Made by a program: the position numbers and the translations under genes. A stretch of 64,000 nt of DNA from Clostridia bacterium (GTDB lineage Bacteria; Bacillota; Clostridia; Oscillospirales; CAG-272), in the NCBI GenBank assembly GCA_017462385.1, contig JAFTRE010000032.1:40488-104487 (forward strand), given 5' to 3'. Positions 43,096 through 52,143 of the stretch are shown here, in pieces (position 1 is the stretch's first letter; every line of letters starts with the position of its first letter). The notes under the pieces were generated by a model that was given only the letters and a program-made list of their open reading frames with translations, was not told the DNA's origin and made no database searches.

Positions 43096-44619
43096 TTATT
43101 TATTTGCTTTTTTCTTTTCCGTCACGACGACCACTACGATGAGTACGACAGCTACGGCAATAACAGCGACAATGAGTATCACAAAGATATTCGGACCGTT
43201 GGGCTTGTCGGTGCTTACAGGCTCGTCATCGGGAGCGGGCGTTGTCTGCTCGCCGGTAGTGACCTGGGGTGTCGGCTCGGGAGTCGTGACCTCGGGCTCG
43301 GCTGTGGTGGTCTCCTCGGGAGTCGGCTCAGTGGTCTGCTCCAGCTCAGCCGTGGTGGTGCCCTCGACAGCGGGCTCGTCGACTACAGTCAACGCTTTGG
43401 CCACATCAATAGTAGGATAGCTGTCGCCTGCCACCCAAGCCTCATTGAGCTTCATAGCAGTAACCGCGGCGGCACCTTTCATTTGCGCGTCGGTAAGAAC
43501 AGTAACACTGTTTGCTTCAAGAGAAGCGGTTGCATCCGTGCCAACCTCTGACATCTCGGTAAGCGGGATATTGGTGTAGCAGTTGGAGACGGTGGCCAGA
43601 TAACGAATATGACCTATAAGGCTGCCTGCGGCGCCGTCAACGTCCTGTCCGTTTTCATCCTTGACCGTAACGCTTCCGACAGAAAAACAATTTGCAACAT
43701 CTGCCATATCTATAAAGTCCTGAACGTGAGCCGCACGGCCTACGATACCGCCTGCAAACGTGGAGGAACAGGTGGAGGTTATGCTGATATTACCCGTGTT
43801 AAAGCAATTGCGGATATGAGCAGTCACGCTCTCAGCACCCTGACATGCCACTACACCACCGGCAAGACCAAGCGTGGTAGCACCAGGAGAGGTTACATCG
43901 CCGCTGTTGCCACAGTAAGAAACGACAGCAGCTCCTGCAACGCCTATGATACCGCCCGCAAAGGAGTTTTTAATGCTGACGCCTTCAACGTTGCCTGAGA
44001 AGAAGCAGCCGGTCACCTTGTTCCATTCGGCATTGGCGGAGGTGTTCTGCATACGTCCGATAACACCGCCGACGGTAGTTCCCTTTACAAGCTCGATCTC
44101 AGCGGTGCAATTGATCACTTGAGTGCCGTCGATACCGTAAGCAACGATGCCGCCCACATAGGTGGTTTTATCGAGCACGACGGAAGTGACCAGCACACCC
44201 TTGACATTAAGATTTTTGACCGTAGCCGAAACGATACGTCCAAACAGTCCCGCATAGGTACTGCCGGAATTTACATTAAGGCCCGACACGGTATATCCGT
44301 CACCGTCAAGGTGTCCCTTGAATATCTCGGTCTTGTTGGCATAGTTGCCGATAGGATCCCATGCCACGCCACCCAGATCTATGTCATTGGTCAACTTGAA
44401 ATATTTGCCCTCGCAGGTATCGTTGCTGTTGACAGTATTTGCAAGCAGAGCAAGCTCGTTAGCAGAGCCTATAAGATAAGGATCGGCCTCAGTGCCGGTG
44501 CCGCCGCTGTAGGCGGTAGCGATGCCGCCGCCCCAAGCCGCCGAAACATTCATGGGAACGAGAGCGAGCAGGCTGAGCGCCATTGTAAGTGTAATAACAA
44601 GCGATATTATTTTCTTCAT
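43096..44619 (-). CDS. Membrane-anchored surface protein with GLUG repeats
   Basis: The 507-residue protein has a signal peptide (cleavage near VSA-AWGG, residue 27), a region (about 35-400) of beta-solenoid repeats with GLUG-like motifs (TYAGLFGRI, TYVGGIVAYG, TTVGGVIGRM, SFAGGIIGVA, STFAGGIVGRA), a Thr/Glu/Pro stalk (about 415-470) and a C-terminal membrane helix followed by EKKKANK. There is no LPXTG motif, so it is anchored by the helix itself. It probably binds glycans or other surfaces. It is the last gene of the operon containing a solute-binding protein and sugar enzymes. Confidence 0.85.
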   Translation of the reverse strand: MKKIISLVITLTMALSLLALVPMNVSAAWGGGIATAYSGGTGTEADPYLIGSANELALLANTVNSNDTCEGKYFKLTNDIDLGGVAWDPIGNYANKTEIFKGHLDGDGYTVSGLNVNSGSTYAGLFGRIVSATVKNLNVKGVLVTSVVLDKTTYVGGIVAYGIDGTQVINCTAEIELVKGTTVGGVIGRMQNTSANAEWNKVTGCFFSGNVEGVSIKNSFAGGIIGVAGAAVVSYCGNSGDVTSPGATTLGLAGGVVACQGAESVTAHIRNCFNTGNISITSTCSSTFAGGIVGRAAHVQDFIDMADVANCFSVGSVTVKDENGQDVDGAAGSLIGHIRYLATVSNCYTNIPLTEMSEVGTDATASLEANSVTVLTDAQMKGAAAVTAMKLNEAWVAGDSYPTIDVAKALTVVDEPAVEGTTTAELEQTTEPTPEETTTAEPEVTTPEPTPQVTTGEQTTPAPDDEPVSTDKPNGPNIFVILIVAVIAVAVVLIVVVVVTEKKKANK

Positions 44620-44648
44620 TATTATACTCTCCTATTATACTCTCTTTT

Positions 44649-46175
44649 TTATTGATCTGCAAATCCGGAGGATATTTTCTCGATTCCTGCATTCATAAGC
44701 TTGGAAATACCCTTGTACTGCGAAGCAAATGTCTTTGCATTATTGAACACAACGGTACGCATGGTCTTATAAAGGTCGCCAATCTCGGTGGAGTAAAGTC
44801 TGCCGAGGTCGAAGCGAACGTTTTCGCGAAGGATATCGTACATTTCGGATGCTGTATCATCGCTCGCGTACTTATACTTCATTGCAGACTCAAATACGGC
44901 GGGAGTAACACGTCTGTAGCTTTCGGATGCCATCATCTCAATGGTTGCAGCAATGCCGTCAATATTTTTCTCGTCAACGCCGATGGAGACGGCATACATG
45001 GTGTAGGGGTGACCTACGCTGGTGTAGAACTTATCCTGTGCGCTGTCGTATTTGGGCAACGGAACGATTCCGTACTCAAACTCGATCTTGCCCTGCTTGC
45101 CGTTGTCCTTACCCGCGACGATAAACACACGGTCAGAGGTGAAGATGGCACGCTCCTCAAAGAAAATATCGCGAACCGAGGTGGAGTTTTTGAAAAACAC
45201 GTCGGCGCCGTTGAGATATTCGCCCAGCTTATCGAGCAGGTCGTATGTCTTTTCGGTGCTGACGGTGGGAGATATGATTATCTCGCCGTCACTGTTCTTT
45301 TCAAGGGCGACAAAGCCGGAGGCAGTCAAGAAGCCGTCAACGTTGATATTGTAAATAACATTTCCGTAAACGTCGCCTGCGTCCTTTTCGCCCGCGCCGT
45401 CAAGGTCGTTATATTTATCAGATGTCATCTCTATCATTTTATCGAGAGTCCACTGATTGTTTTTGACCAGATCATAGGGATTTTCAAGACCGTACTGAGC
45501 GATGAGATCCTTGTTAAAAAATGTAGCCGTCATCATCCAGAGCAGGTTGGTGGAAATATCTCCCGAGCAGAAATAAAGCTTATCGTTAACAGTACAGTCG
45601 GTAATGAGCGCCTCGGGCCACCAGGGCTTGGAAAAGTCAAGGTAGTTCATACCGGTAAGTTCAAGCAGCGAGCCGTCAAGCGCCATGGAGGGAGCTGTGC
45701 GGCTGTAGCCGGCTACGATATCGTATTCGCAGGCGCCACTGTTGACGTCGATCTGCATTTTCTCCTTGAAAGTGCCCATATGATCGGCGCTGCCCGGCTC
45801 TTCGGTATATGTAAGCTTGATATTCAGCGCGTCCTCGACCGCAAGATTGCGCTCGTATATCTCGTCGCCGATAATATCGCCCGACATACCGTCAACATAG
45901 AATTCATTCATGGTATGATCGCTCCAGATAAGAAAGCTGATCTCCTGATCGGCGAAATCAAGATCATCGGGCAGATCCGATTCCACAAATGCCGTGGTGG
46001 TGTCCTGCGCTCCGTCACCCACAGGATCTTGGTCGCCTTCGGAGGAAGCGGTGGTGGTGTCATTTGTTGTGTTGCCGTCATCATTGCGGCTGCCAGGAGC
46101 GAGTATTGCAAAGAAAGCAAGAATCGCCACAAGAAGCACTGCTACGACAGCGATAATAATGATCTTTTTTGTCAT
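44649..46175 (-). CDS. Orphan extracellular solute-binding protein 1, N-terminally anchored
   Basis: The 508-residue protein has an N-terminal hydrophobic anchor (IIIIAVVAVLLVAILAFFAI) without a lipobox Cys, a Thr/Asp/Gly linker, then a family 1 solute-binding fold (NEFYVDGMSGDIIGDEIYER, KPWWPEALI, SGDISTNLLWMM, FNKDLIAQYGLENPYDLV). It would bind sugars outside the cell. It is a clear paralog of the protein at 52144-53694. No ABC permease or ATPase gene is in the window. It sits 20 bases after the isomerase gene, so it probably serves the same substrate. Confidence 0.85.
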   Translation of the reverse strand: MTKKIIIIAVVAVLLVAILAFFAILAPGSRNDDGNTTNDTTTASSEGDQDPVGDGAQDTTTAFVESDLPDDLDFADQEISFLIWSDHTMNEFYVDGMSGDIIGDEIYERNLAVEDALNIKLTYTEEPGSADHMGTFKEKMQIDVNSGACEYDIVAGYSRTAPSMALDGSLLELTGMNYLDFSKPWWPEALITDCTVNDKLYFCSGDISTNLLWMMTATFFNKDLIAQYGLENPYDLVKNNQWTLDKMIEMTSDKYNDLDGAGEKDAGDVYGNVIYNINVDGFLTASGFVALEKNSDGEIIISPTVSTEKTYDLLDKLGEYLNGADVFFKNSTSVRDIFFEERAIFTSDRVFIVAGKDNGKQGKIEFEYGIVPLPKYDSAQDKFYTSVGHPYTMYAVSIGVDEKNIDGIAATIEMMASESYRRVTPAVFESAMKYKYASDDTASEMYDILRENVRFDLGRLYSTEIGDLYKTMRTVVFNNAKTFASQYKGISKLMNAGIEKISSGFADQ

Positions 46176-46195
46176 GCTCGTATTCCTTTCCGTAA

Positions 46196-47068
46196 TTATA
46201 AGCTCATCAGATATTGTCCGACCTTGTATATATACTCAACAGTTGCCTGTTTGAGCTCGGGTGGCATACGCTTACAGCTGGCAAGCTCGAAATTGAAATC
46301 CCCGCCGTAGTTAATCTCACGCAAAGTCTTCATGATCTCGGGCCATTTTGCAGTACCCATAAACGGAATGATGTGCAGGTCGTCTTTGCCGACATTGTCG
46401 TCAACATGGGTAGCCTTGAGTCGGTCGCCCAGCATTCTGACCTGCGCGCACTGATCGGCAAACACGCGGTTGCCGTGACCGAAATCCCAGCAAGCGCCGA
46501 CATATTCACTGTTATACGAATCGACGATGGCACAAAGATCGGGAGCCGTCGCGGCGAAGCGGCGCTTATTGTCCACATCCGCCATATTCTCAAAGGCAAG
46601 CCCCACGCCCAGCGAGGAGGCAAGAGTGAGATATTTGTCGTAAATGACGTGGTTATAAGCGACATCGCGCTCGGTATCCACATCCGCCGACTTTTGGACG
46701 GGGTGAACGATCGCCCACTTAACTCCGAGTATGCCGCTGACGCGAATTGCGCGCTCGGTAGCCCACATGAAAAATTCGTTTTTCTCACAGCCCTCGTCCG
46801 CCGCGGTCTTACGGCGGGTCAGCGGCTTGGGGTACGGCAGGTGCGACTGAGAAAACTCAACGCCGAGGCGTGCCGCCTCGTTTGCGATCTCGTATGTTTT
46901 TGCCTCCCAATCGTCACCGAGCAGTTCAGTCTCGTGTCTCTGAAAGGGGCACATACAAAAGTCCATTACCTTAAAGCCCACTGCGGCAGTACGGCGAACC
47001 GAATTCAAAAAGTTTTTTTGATCCTCTCTGTCCTCGTAAAACAGATTGGTCATCGTCGAAAGTCTCAT
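46196..47068 (-). CDS. Sugar phosphate isomerase/epimerase (xylose isomerase-like TIM barrel)
   Basis: The 290-residue protein has the barrel motifs of this family, including the metal-binding FENMADVDN (about 146), WDFGHGNRV (about 187), ATHVDDN (about 215) and FNFELASCK (about 265). Members isomerize or epimerize sugars or keto-sugars, and act with oxidoreductases in glycoside breakdown. It lies between an FAD oxidoreductase and a solute-binding protein in the same operon. The substrate cannot be named. Confidence 0.85.
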   Translation of the reverse strand: MRLSTMTNLFYEDREDQKNFLNSVRRTAAVGFKVMDFCMCPFQRHETELLGDDWEAKTYEIANEAARLGVEFSQSHLPYPKPLTRRKTAADEGCEKNEFFMWATERAIRVSGILGVKWAIVHPVQKSADVDTERDVAYNHVIYDKYLTLASSLGVGLAFENMADVDNKRRFAATAPDLCAIVDSYNSEYVGACWDFGHGNRVFADQCAQVRMLGDRLKATHVDDNVGKDDLHIIPFMGTAKWPEIMKTLREINYGGDFNFELASCKRMPPELKQATVEYIYKVGQYLMSL

Positions 47069-47094
47069 GATTTTTGTTACCTTTCGAAATTTAC

Positions 47095-48960
47095 TTATTC
47101 AACGTCGCAGGAGAACACTCTGACCTCGTCCGCGCCCCATGTTTCATTGAACACGACGCGCAGCTGCTTGACCTCTTGGCCGATATTAACCTTGACGAGC
47201 GAGCGGTGGCATTCGTCGGCGGAATATATCTTTTCGCCGTCGGCATAGACATCGAAATTCTTTACCAGCGTTGCCGCGACCTTAACGGGCACGAAGTCAA
47301 GACCCGTACTGCTCTTTTGAGCGAACACGCGTATCTTTTTATTGGGCGTGACTGTCTCATGCTTGAAGTCGGGATCGAACACCATACGCAGAACATTGAC
47401 GCGCTCGGGCTTGTCAAACGTATATGTGATCTCGCCGCCGACGGGAAGTGTAATGTAATTGATCGTCCAATCCGCGTCGGGACGCTCCTGACCGTTGAAC
47501 AGCAACGCCTTGTCCTCATCGCTCAGGCTGAGCGTTGCGTTTTTCGACAGCTCGGGAATCTCTCTGACCGAGAAAGGCAGCCAGCAGCCGTCATCGCGCA
47601 GTCTCTTCTGAAGCGCGGTGATGCGCTTTTCCACCAGCTCGTCGGGCGTGATATTTTCGGCTACGCACATAGCCACAGCCGAGCCGACCGCCTGACCAAG
47701 CAGTGCGCAGGTCGCCATAACGCGGGTTGATGACATTGCGGCGTGCGTCGCGCTGAGGTTACGTCCCGCAAAGAACAAATTGGGAATATCGCCCGAATAA
47801 AGCGAGCGGAGCGGGATGCCGTAGGGTGAGGGGGTGGGGTGAAGCAGGGACGGAGGCTCTGCCGTGATGGCTTTGAAGCCTGCGGGGTTGTGGTCGTCCA
47901 TCGGCCAGCCGCCGTAAGCGACCATATCGTCAAATCTTCCCTCTGCCTGAACGTCATTTTGCGTCAGCACGTAACGGCCTACATATCTGCGGGACTCGCG
48001 CTTGCCGGGCAAAAATCCTACCCATTCCAGCTCCCAGTTGTCCGCGCCGTGGTCGCCACGGTTTTTGATGTGATCCCAGATACCGTAAGCGATCTTGAGC
48101 AGCTCGTCACGCAGTCTCTCGGTATCGTGAATGCTATCGTCCTCGCCGCCCAGTTCTATCCACCAAAAATTAGTGCCGTTGGTGCCCAGCTTGTGGGCGC
48201 GTTTCAGCGCGCTTGCCTGCTTTTTAGCCTCTTTGGAGCAATGCTCGAAATCATCCTTTGCGAGTGCGGGCACATAGTCGAAATCCGAGTCTTCGAGATA
48301 GACGTTAGCCCACGGGGGCGCCTTGAACTCCACCTTGTGGTCGGTCTCTCTCGCCTGAAGCAGGCAGGACATGCCCATAGTCTTGCGGTCGGATACCTTG
48401 GGGCCGATAGTCTCGCCGTACTCGTCGTTGCCTTCGCGGCCGACTCTGTAGCGAGCGCCCGTCAGAGGTGCGAGAATAGAGTCGCCAGAGCAGTCGGAGA
48501 AGTATTTTGCGTAGACAGTAAACCAGGTGTACGTGGTCAACTGCCAGCCGTGGACGCACTTGATGTTCTCGCCGTCCATATCTGCGCCCGCGCAGGAGCA
48601 GTTGAGCAACAGTGTAATGTTTGGTTCGGACTTGACCATGTTCCACATCACGCCGTCCCAGACCGAATAATTCAGATTGGGATTGAAATAAATGTTTTCT
48701 TCTTCAAGCTCCGAAATGAGACCTGTCTCGCGGTTTTCCATATGAGTTTTGTGGTCCTTGGACCCCATTGCGCCGCGTATCCACATGCGGATCTCGCTGG
48801 AGCAGTTTCCGCCGAGCACGGGTCTGTCCTGCATGAGCACGACGCGAGCGCCGCCTCTTGCTGCGGCGATGGCGGCAAACATACCCGAAAGGCCGCCGCC
48901 AACAACGCAAAGGTCGGCGTGCAATTCTTTGTGCGCCTGTCCTTCTGTTCTGATTATCAT
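47095..48960 (-). CDS. FAD-dependent oxidoreductase (PF12831-type) with C-terminal beta domain
   Basis: The 621-residue protein has the FAD-binding motif LCVVGGGLSGMFAAIAAARG (about 17-36), ASP-like RPVLGGNCSSEIRMWI, the second FAD site DIPNLFFAGRNLSATHAAMSS (about 400) and, after about residue 480, a beta-rich domain (ITLPVGGEITYTFDKP, VNVLRMVFDPDF) that could bind carbohydrate. There is no signal peptide, so it is cytoplasmic. With the zinc dehydrogenase and isomerase it probably oxidizes a sugar or glycoside. The exact reaction is unknown. Confidence 0.8.
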   Translation of the reverse strand: MIIRTEGQAHKELHADLCVVGGGLSGMFAAIAAARGGARVVLMQDRPVLGGNCSSEIRMWIRGAMGSKDHKTHMENRETGLISELEEENIYFNPNLNYSVWDGVMWNMVKSEPNITLLLNCSCAGADMDGENIKCVHGWQLTTYTWFTVYAKYFSDCSGDSILAPLTGARYRVGREGNDEYGETIGPKVSDRKTMGMSCLLQARETDHKVEFKAPPWANVYLEDSDFDYVPALAKDDFEHCSKEAKKQASALKRAHKLGTNGTNFWWIELGGEDDSIHDTERLRDELLKIAYGIWDHIKNRGDHGADNWELEWVGFLPGKRESRRYVGRYVLTQNDVQAEGRFDDMVAYGGWPMDDHNPAGFKAITAEPPSLLHPTPSPYGIPLRSLYSGDIPNLFFAGRNLSATHAAMSSTRVMATCALLGQAVGSAVAMCVAENITPDELVEKRITALQKRLRDDGCWLPFSVREIPELSKNATLSLSDEDKALLFNGQERPDADWTINYITLPVGGEITYTFDKPERVNVLRMVFDPDFKHETVTPNKKIRVFAQKSSTGLDFVPVKVAATLVKNFDVYADGEKIYSADECHRSLVKVNIGQEVKQLRVVFNETWGADEVRVFSCDVE

Positions 48961-49013
48961 AATTTCTCCTTTTGGTGTAGCTTTGACACCTGTTTATATG
49001 TTTGTTTTTATTT

Positions 49014-50024
49014 TCAGTTTTCGTTGACGATGGTGACCTTGGTATAGAACTCTTTTTTGTCTCTCATCATCTCGAGTGCCTCGAGTGTGCGGGAGATGGG
49101 GTAACGATGAGTGATAAGCTCCTCGTATTTGACAAGGCCGGATGCCATAGCCTCAACCGTTGCGCTCCAGTCGTTAATGACCTGATTGTAGGACGAGTTC
49201 CATGTACCTCTCATGACTATCTCCTTGCGGAGCACCTGCGAATAAGTGGACTGATTTATGGTCATATCGCGGGCGGGGTTGCCCATCAGCACCAGTCTGC
49301 CGTGTGATTTAAGCGCTAAAATGGCGTTATTGAGTGCGGGAGAAACGCCTGTTCCCTCCAGCGCGCAGTCTGCTTTACCGTCGCGTTTTTCGTCGTAAGC
49401 CTCAAAGCCGAATTTAGCCGCAAACGCCAGCTTTTCGTCGCTTATATCGACAACTCTTACCTTACCCGCGCCCGAAACTCTCGCCCACTGCGCGGCGATA
49501 AGTCCGATGGGACCCGCGCCGAAAACAACAACGGTATCGCCAAGCTGAACATCCATGCGGCGGATAGCGGCGCGCGCCACCGAACCGGGCTCGCACATTG
49601 ACGCGCAGGCATAGGACAGTGAGTCGGGGGTGAGAATGAGGTTACGCTCGTCAACGGCGATATATTCGGCAAAGCCACCATCACGGCGTGAGCCGTAATA
49701 GTCATAATTCTCGCAGTTTACATACTCGCCGACCTCGCAAGCCGCGCATTTGCGGCAGGGCAGCAGCGGAAATACTGCGGCACGGCGGCCGACCAGCTCC
49801 GGCTTGTCGGATTCAATGATAAGTCCCGCAAACTCATGGCCGGGGATGGTGGGAAAATGGTATGTTCCCTTTTCAAACACGCGAGGCAGGTCTGAGCCGC
49901 AAACGCCGCACGCCATAACTTTCATCAGCACCTCGCCCGTTTTTCTCTCGGGCATTGCCACCTGCTCATAGCGCAGGTCGCCGACAGCATGAAGCACCGC
50001 GGCATTCATAGTCTTATTATTCAT
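49014..50024 (-). CDS. Zinc-dependent polyol/alcohol dehydrogenase (galactitol-1-phosphate dehydrogenase-like)
   Basis: The 336-residue MDR protein has the catalytic zinc Cys and His in ACGVCGSDLP (about 38) and PGHEFAGLI (about 59), four structural zinc Cys in PCRKCAACEVGEYVNCEN (about 87-104), and the NAD site VVFGAGPIGLIAAQWA (about 165). It resembles GatD and related sugar-alcohol dehydrogenases. As first gene of the operon it is likely to oxidize a sugar alcohol or keto-sugar handled by the downstream enzymes. Confidence 0.88.
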   Translation of the reverse strand: MNNKTMNAAVLHAVGDLRYEQVAMPERKTGEVLMKVMACGVCGSDLPRVFEKGTYHFPTIPGHEFAGLIIESDKPELVGRRAAVFPLLPCRKCAACEVGEYVNCENYDYYGSRRDGGFAEYIAVDERNLILTPDSLSYACASMCEPGSVARAAIRRMDVQLGDTVVVFGAGPIGLIAAQWARVSGAGKVRVVDISDEKLAFAAKFGFEAYDEKRDGKADCALEGTGVSPALNNAILALKSHGRLVLMGNPARDMTINQSTYSQVLRKEIVMRGTWNSSYNQVINDWSATVEAMASGLVKYEELITHRYPISRTLEALEMMRDKKEFYTKVTIVNEN

Positions 50025-50066
50025 GATAATATTCTCTTTTCTTAGTTTTTATTATATTTTTTCTTT

Positions 50067-50093
50067 GGGAAACTTTTTTGAAAAAAGTTTCCC
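50067..50093. repeat. AT-rich perfect hairpin between GH2 and dehydrogenase genes
   Basis: GGGAAACTTTTTT and AAAAAAGTTTCCC form a long perfect stem with a three-base loop, followed by a second partial copy (AAACCCTTCAAAAAACTTTC). The gap 50025-50258 holds this hairpin, a GC hairpin near 50159-50186 and a short micro-hairpin array; no gene is visible. Confidence 0.7.
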
Positions 50094-50211
50094 AAACCCT
50101 TCAAAAAACTTTCAGACAAGAGGTTGATATAAATGGTTTATATTGCCCTCTATAGCTCAGCACCGCCCTGCATCCGCGTGCGGTGCCCATTCGGAACAGC
50201 TAAAAATTTAA

Positions 50212-50262
50212 TTTTCGCTTGCGAAAAACTTCCTTAACGTGTGCCCTCAGCACACATTTCAC
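50212..50262 (-). repeat. Stop-anchored micro-hairpin element after the GH2 gene
   Basis: On the minus strand the GH2 stop codon TGA lies in a GTGAAAT linker, followed by a hairpin GTGTGC/GCACAC, then GTTAAGGAAG, then a terminator-like hairpin TTTTCGC/GCGAAAA with a T-rich tail. It is a one-unit form of the arrays at 57399, 59293 and 60345. Confidence 0.75.
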
Positions 50263-51980
50263 TGCATCCCAAACGGATGCTCAATCGCCGCTTTTCTCGT
50301 CAATATCGCCTTGAATATTGCGGGATCGAATTTGGCGCGGCGGTCATAGGTGTAAAGCCCGTTGACCTCCTGCTCCACGTCGGTGAGCTGAGTGTAGCAC
50401 AGTCCCGTAATAGCGGGATTGTCAAGCAGAGCGTCGGCCAGCCCCTTAAAGCGGGCTATGAATTCCTCTTCCGACTTCGGCGCCTCGCCGTAACCCCAGC
50501 CGTCTTGGTCAGGCGCCCAACGTATGCCTCCGTACTCACTGATAAAGCACGGAAGTATCGAATATGAATTACGTTTGTTCTCCGTGATCGGCACGCCGTC
50601 CCGCACAGCCTCATAGCGCGCGCGGAAAGTTTCGGGGTTTTGGTCATAGTCATGCCAGTCCATCATATCCGTCACGCCCTCAACGTGCCGCCAGCCCGAC
50701 GCGTCGATATAAAGCCTTGTCGGGTCATAAGCTCTCGTCAGCGCGGCGAGCGCGCGGACAAAATCGTTATTTTGATTGGACTGTGTTTCATTAAGCGGAC
50801 ACCAGCCAACAATTGCAGGATGGTTAAAATCGCGCTCCAGCGCCTCAAGCCACTCGGGCATAAAATTTGCATACGCCTCGGGGCGGGATATATCCAGCCC
50901 CCAGTTGCCGTGCTCGCCCCAGACCATATAGCCAAGGCGGTCGCAATGGTACAGAAAACGCGGCTCGAATATCTTCTGATGCAACCGCGCGCCGTTAAAG
51001 CCGCAGTACATCGAGCGCAAAATGTCGGAGACAAGCTCGTAATCATCGGGAGCGGTATAAATTCCGTCGGGATAAAATCCCTGATCCAGCACCAGCCGCT
51101 GAAATACCTTTTTACCGTTCAGAAGGAGCGCGCCGTCCTTTATCGAAACGCTTCGCATACCGAAATAGCTCTCGACCTTGTCATCGCCCAGCGTCAGCTT
51201 CAAGTCATAAAGTCTGCCGTCGCCGAGCTCCCAGAGGTACAGCTCATCAAGCTTTATCTCGAACACCGCGTGTCCGCCGACAACCGTTGCCTCACCGACG
51301 CCCATGCTTTTGCCCTCAAAGCTTGCCTCGCCGCGGACCGTCATACCGTCCTCGGCGGTGCATTTTGCCTCTACAGTCAGCCGTTTACCGACTATATCGG
51401 GATAATATTTTACCGATCTTATGTAATCTCGGGGCACACTCTCCAGCCACACCGTCTGCCAGATGCCCGTTGTGCGGGTATAAAAGCAGCCGTACGACTC
51501 ATATCTCGCCGATTGCTTGCCCGCAGGCTGTGTATGTGCGCGGACGTGGTCCTCGGCGCAAACGGTAATTGTCTGCGCACCGTCCTTCAGTTTATCTGTT
51601 ATATCAAAGCAAAACGAAACATAGCCGCCGACATGCTTGCCGACGCTCTCGCCGTTTACCCACACCTCTGTTCTGTAATCGCAGGCATCGATGTGAAGTA
51701 TCACCCGCTTACCGCTCTCACGCCAGTCGTCGGGGATCTCAACTTCGCGACGATACCACACCGCCTCGCAAAAGTCGGTATCTCCTATTCCCGAAAGCTT
51801 GCTTTCTCGGCAAAACGGAACTGTTATTTTTTCGGGCAGGCTGTCGGCCTTTGCAAGCCCTCTCGCGCGCCCCGACACACCTCTGTCCGTCGCATACTGC
51901 CACTCGCCGTTTAAATTCATCCACGCTGTCCGCCGCATCTGCGGCCGCGGATGCTCCGGACGCGGTATTTTAATTGACAT
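50259..51980 (-). CDS. Glycoside hydrolase family 2 (beta-galactosidase/beta-glucuronidase type)
   Basis: The 573-residue enzyme has the N-terminal jelly-roll (FCEAVWYRREVEIPDDW, VILHIDACDYRTEVWVNGES), an immunoglobulin-like domain and the TIM barrel. The acid/base Glu is in GWCPLNETQSN (about 408) and the nucleophile Glu in CFISEYGGIRWA (about 494). The FNGARLHQK motif also fits GH2. No signal peptide is present, so it acts on imported glycosides. Linkage specificity is unknown. ATG 51980 follows GCGAGGTAA; a longer frame has no ribosome site. Confidence 0.92.
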   Translation of the reverse strand: MSIKIPRPEHPRPQMRRTAWMNLNGEWQYATDRGVSGRARGLAKADSLPEKITVPFCRESKLSGIGDTDFCEAVWYRREVEIPDDWRESGKRVILHIDACDYRTEVWVNGESVGKHVGGYVSFCFDITDKLKDGAQTITVCAEDHVRAHTQPAGKQSARYESYGCFYTRTTGIWQTVWLESVPRDYIRSVKYYPDIVGKRLTVEAKCTAEDGMTVRGEASFEGKSMGVGEATVVGGHAVFEIKLDELYLWELGDGRLYDLKLTLGDDKVESYFGMRSVSIKDGALLLNGKKVFQRLVLDQGFYPDGIYTAPDDYELVSDILRSMYCGFNGARLHQKIFEPRFLYHCDRLGYMVWGEHGNWGLDISRPEAYANFMPEWLEALERDFNHPAIVGWCPLNETQSNQNNDFVRALAALTRAYDPTRLYIDASGWRHVEGVTDMMDWHDYDQNPETFRARYEAVRDGVPITENKRNSYSILPCFISEYGGIRWAPDQDGWGYGEAPKSEEEFIARFKGLADALLDNPAITGLCYTQLTDVEQEVNGLYTYDRRAKFDPAIFKAILTRKAAIEHPFGMQ

Positions 51981-52023
51981 AGTATTACCTCGCATTTTGC
52001 ACCGTGTATATTTTATCATTATA

Positions 52024-52100
52024 ATTATACCGCATCGTCTCTCAAAAGTAAATACCCGCGCACCATTTTACATGAATAATTTTGTGAAATAATCACAAAA
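52024..52100 (-). promoter_or_regulatory. Promoter of the GH2 gene and an upstream palindrome
   Basis: TTTACT (52047-52052), a 17-base spacer and TATAAT (52024-52029) lie on the minus strand. Upstream, TTTTGTGA (52080-52087) and TCACAAAA (52093-52100) form a perfect 8-base inverted repeat with a 5-base centre, about 73 bases before the predicted transcript start. It could bind a catabolite or redox regulator. Confidence 0.65.
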
Positions 52101-52103
52101 TTG

Positions 52104-52134
52104 CAAAAAAAGGATCACCCGAAGGTGATCCTTA
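52104..52134 (-). terminator. Terminator after solute-binding protein 2
   Basis: On the minus strand AAGGATCACC pairs with GGTGATCCTT, followed by TTTTT. It lies just past the solute-binding gene. Confidence 0.92.
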
Positions 52135-52143
52135 AATTTAATA

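Noticed and set aside
43096-44619. Sortase-anchored protein
   Set aside because: No LPXTG-like motif precedes the C-terminal membrane helix.
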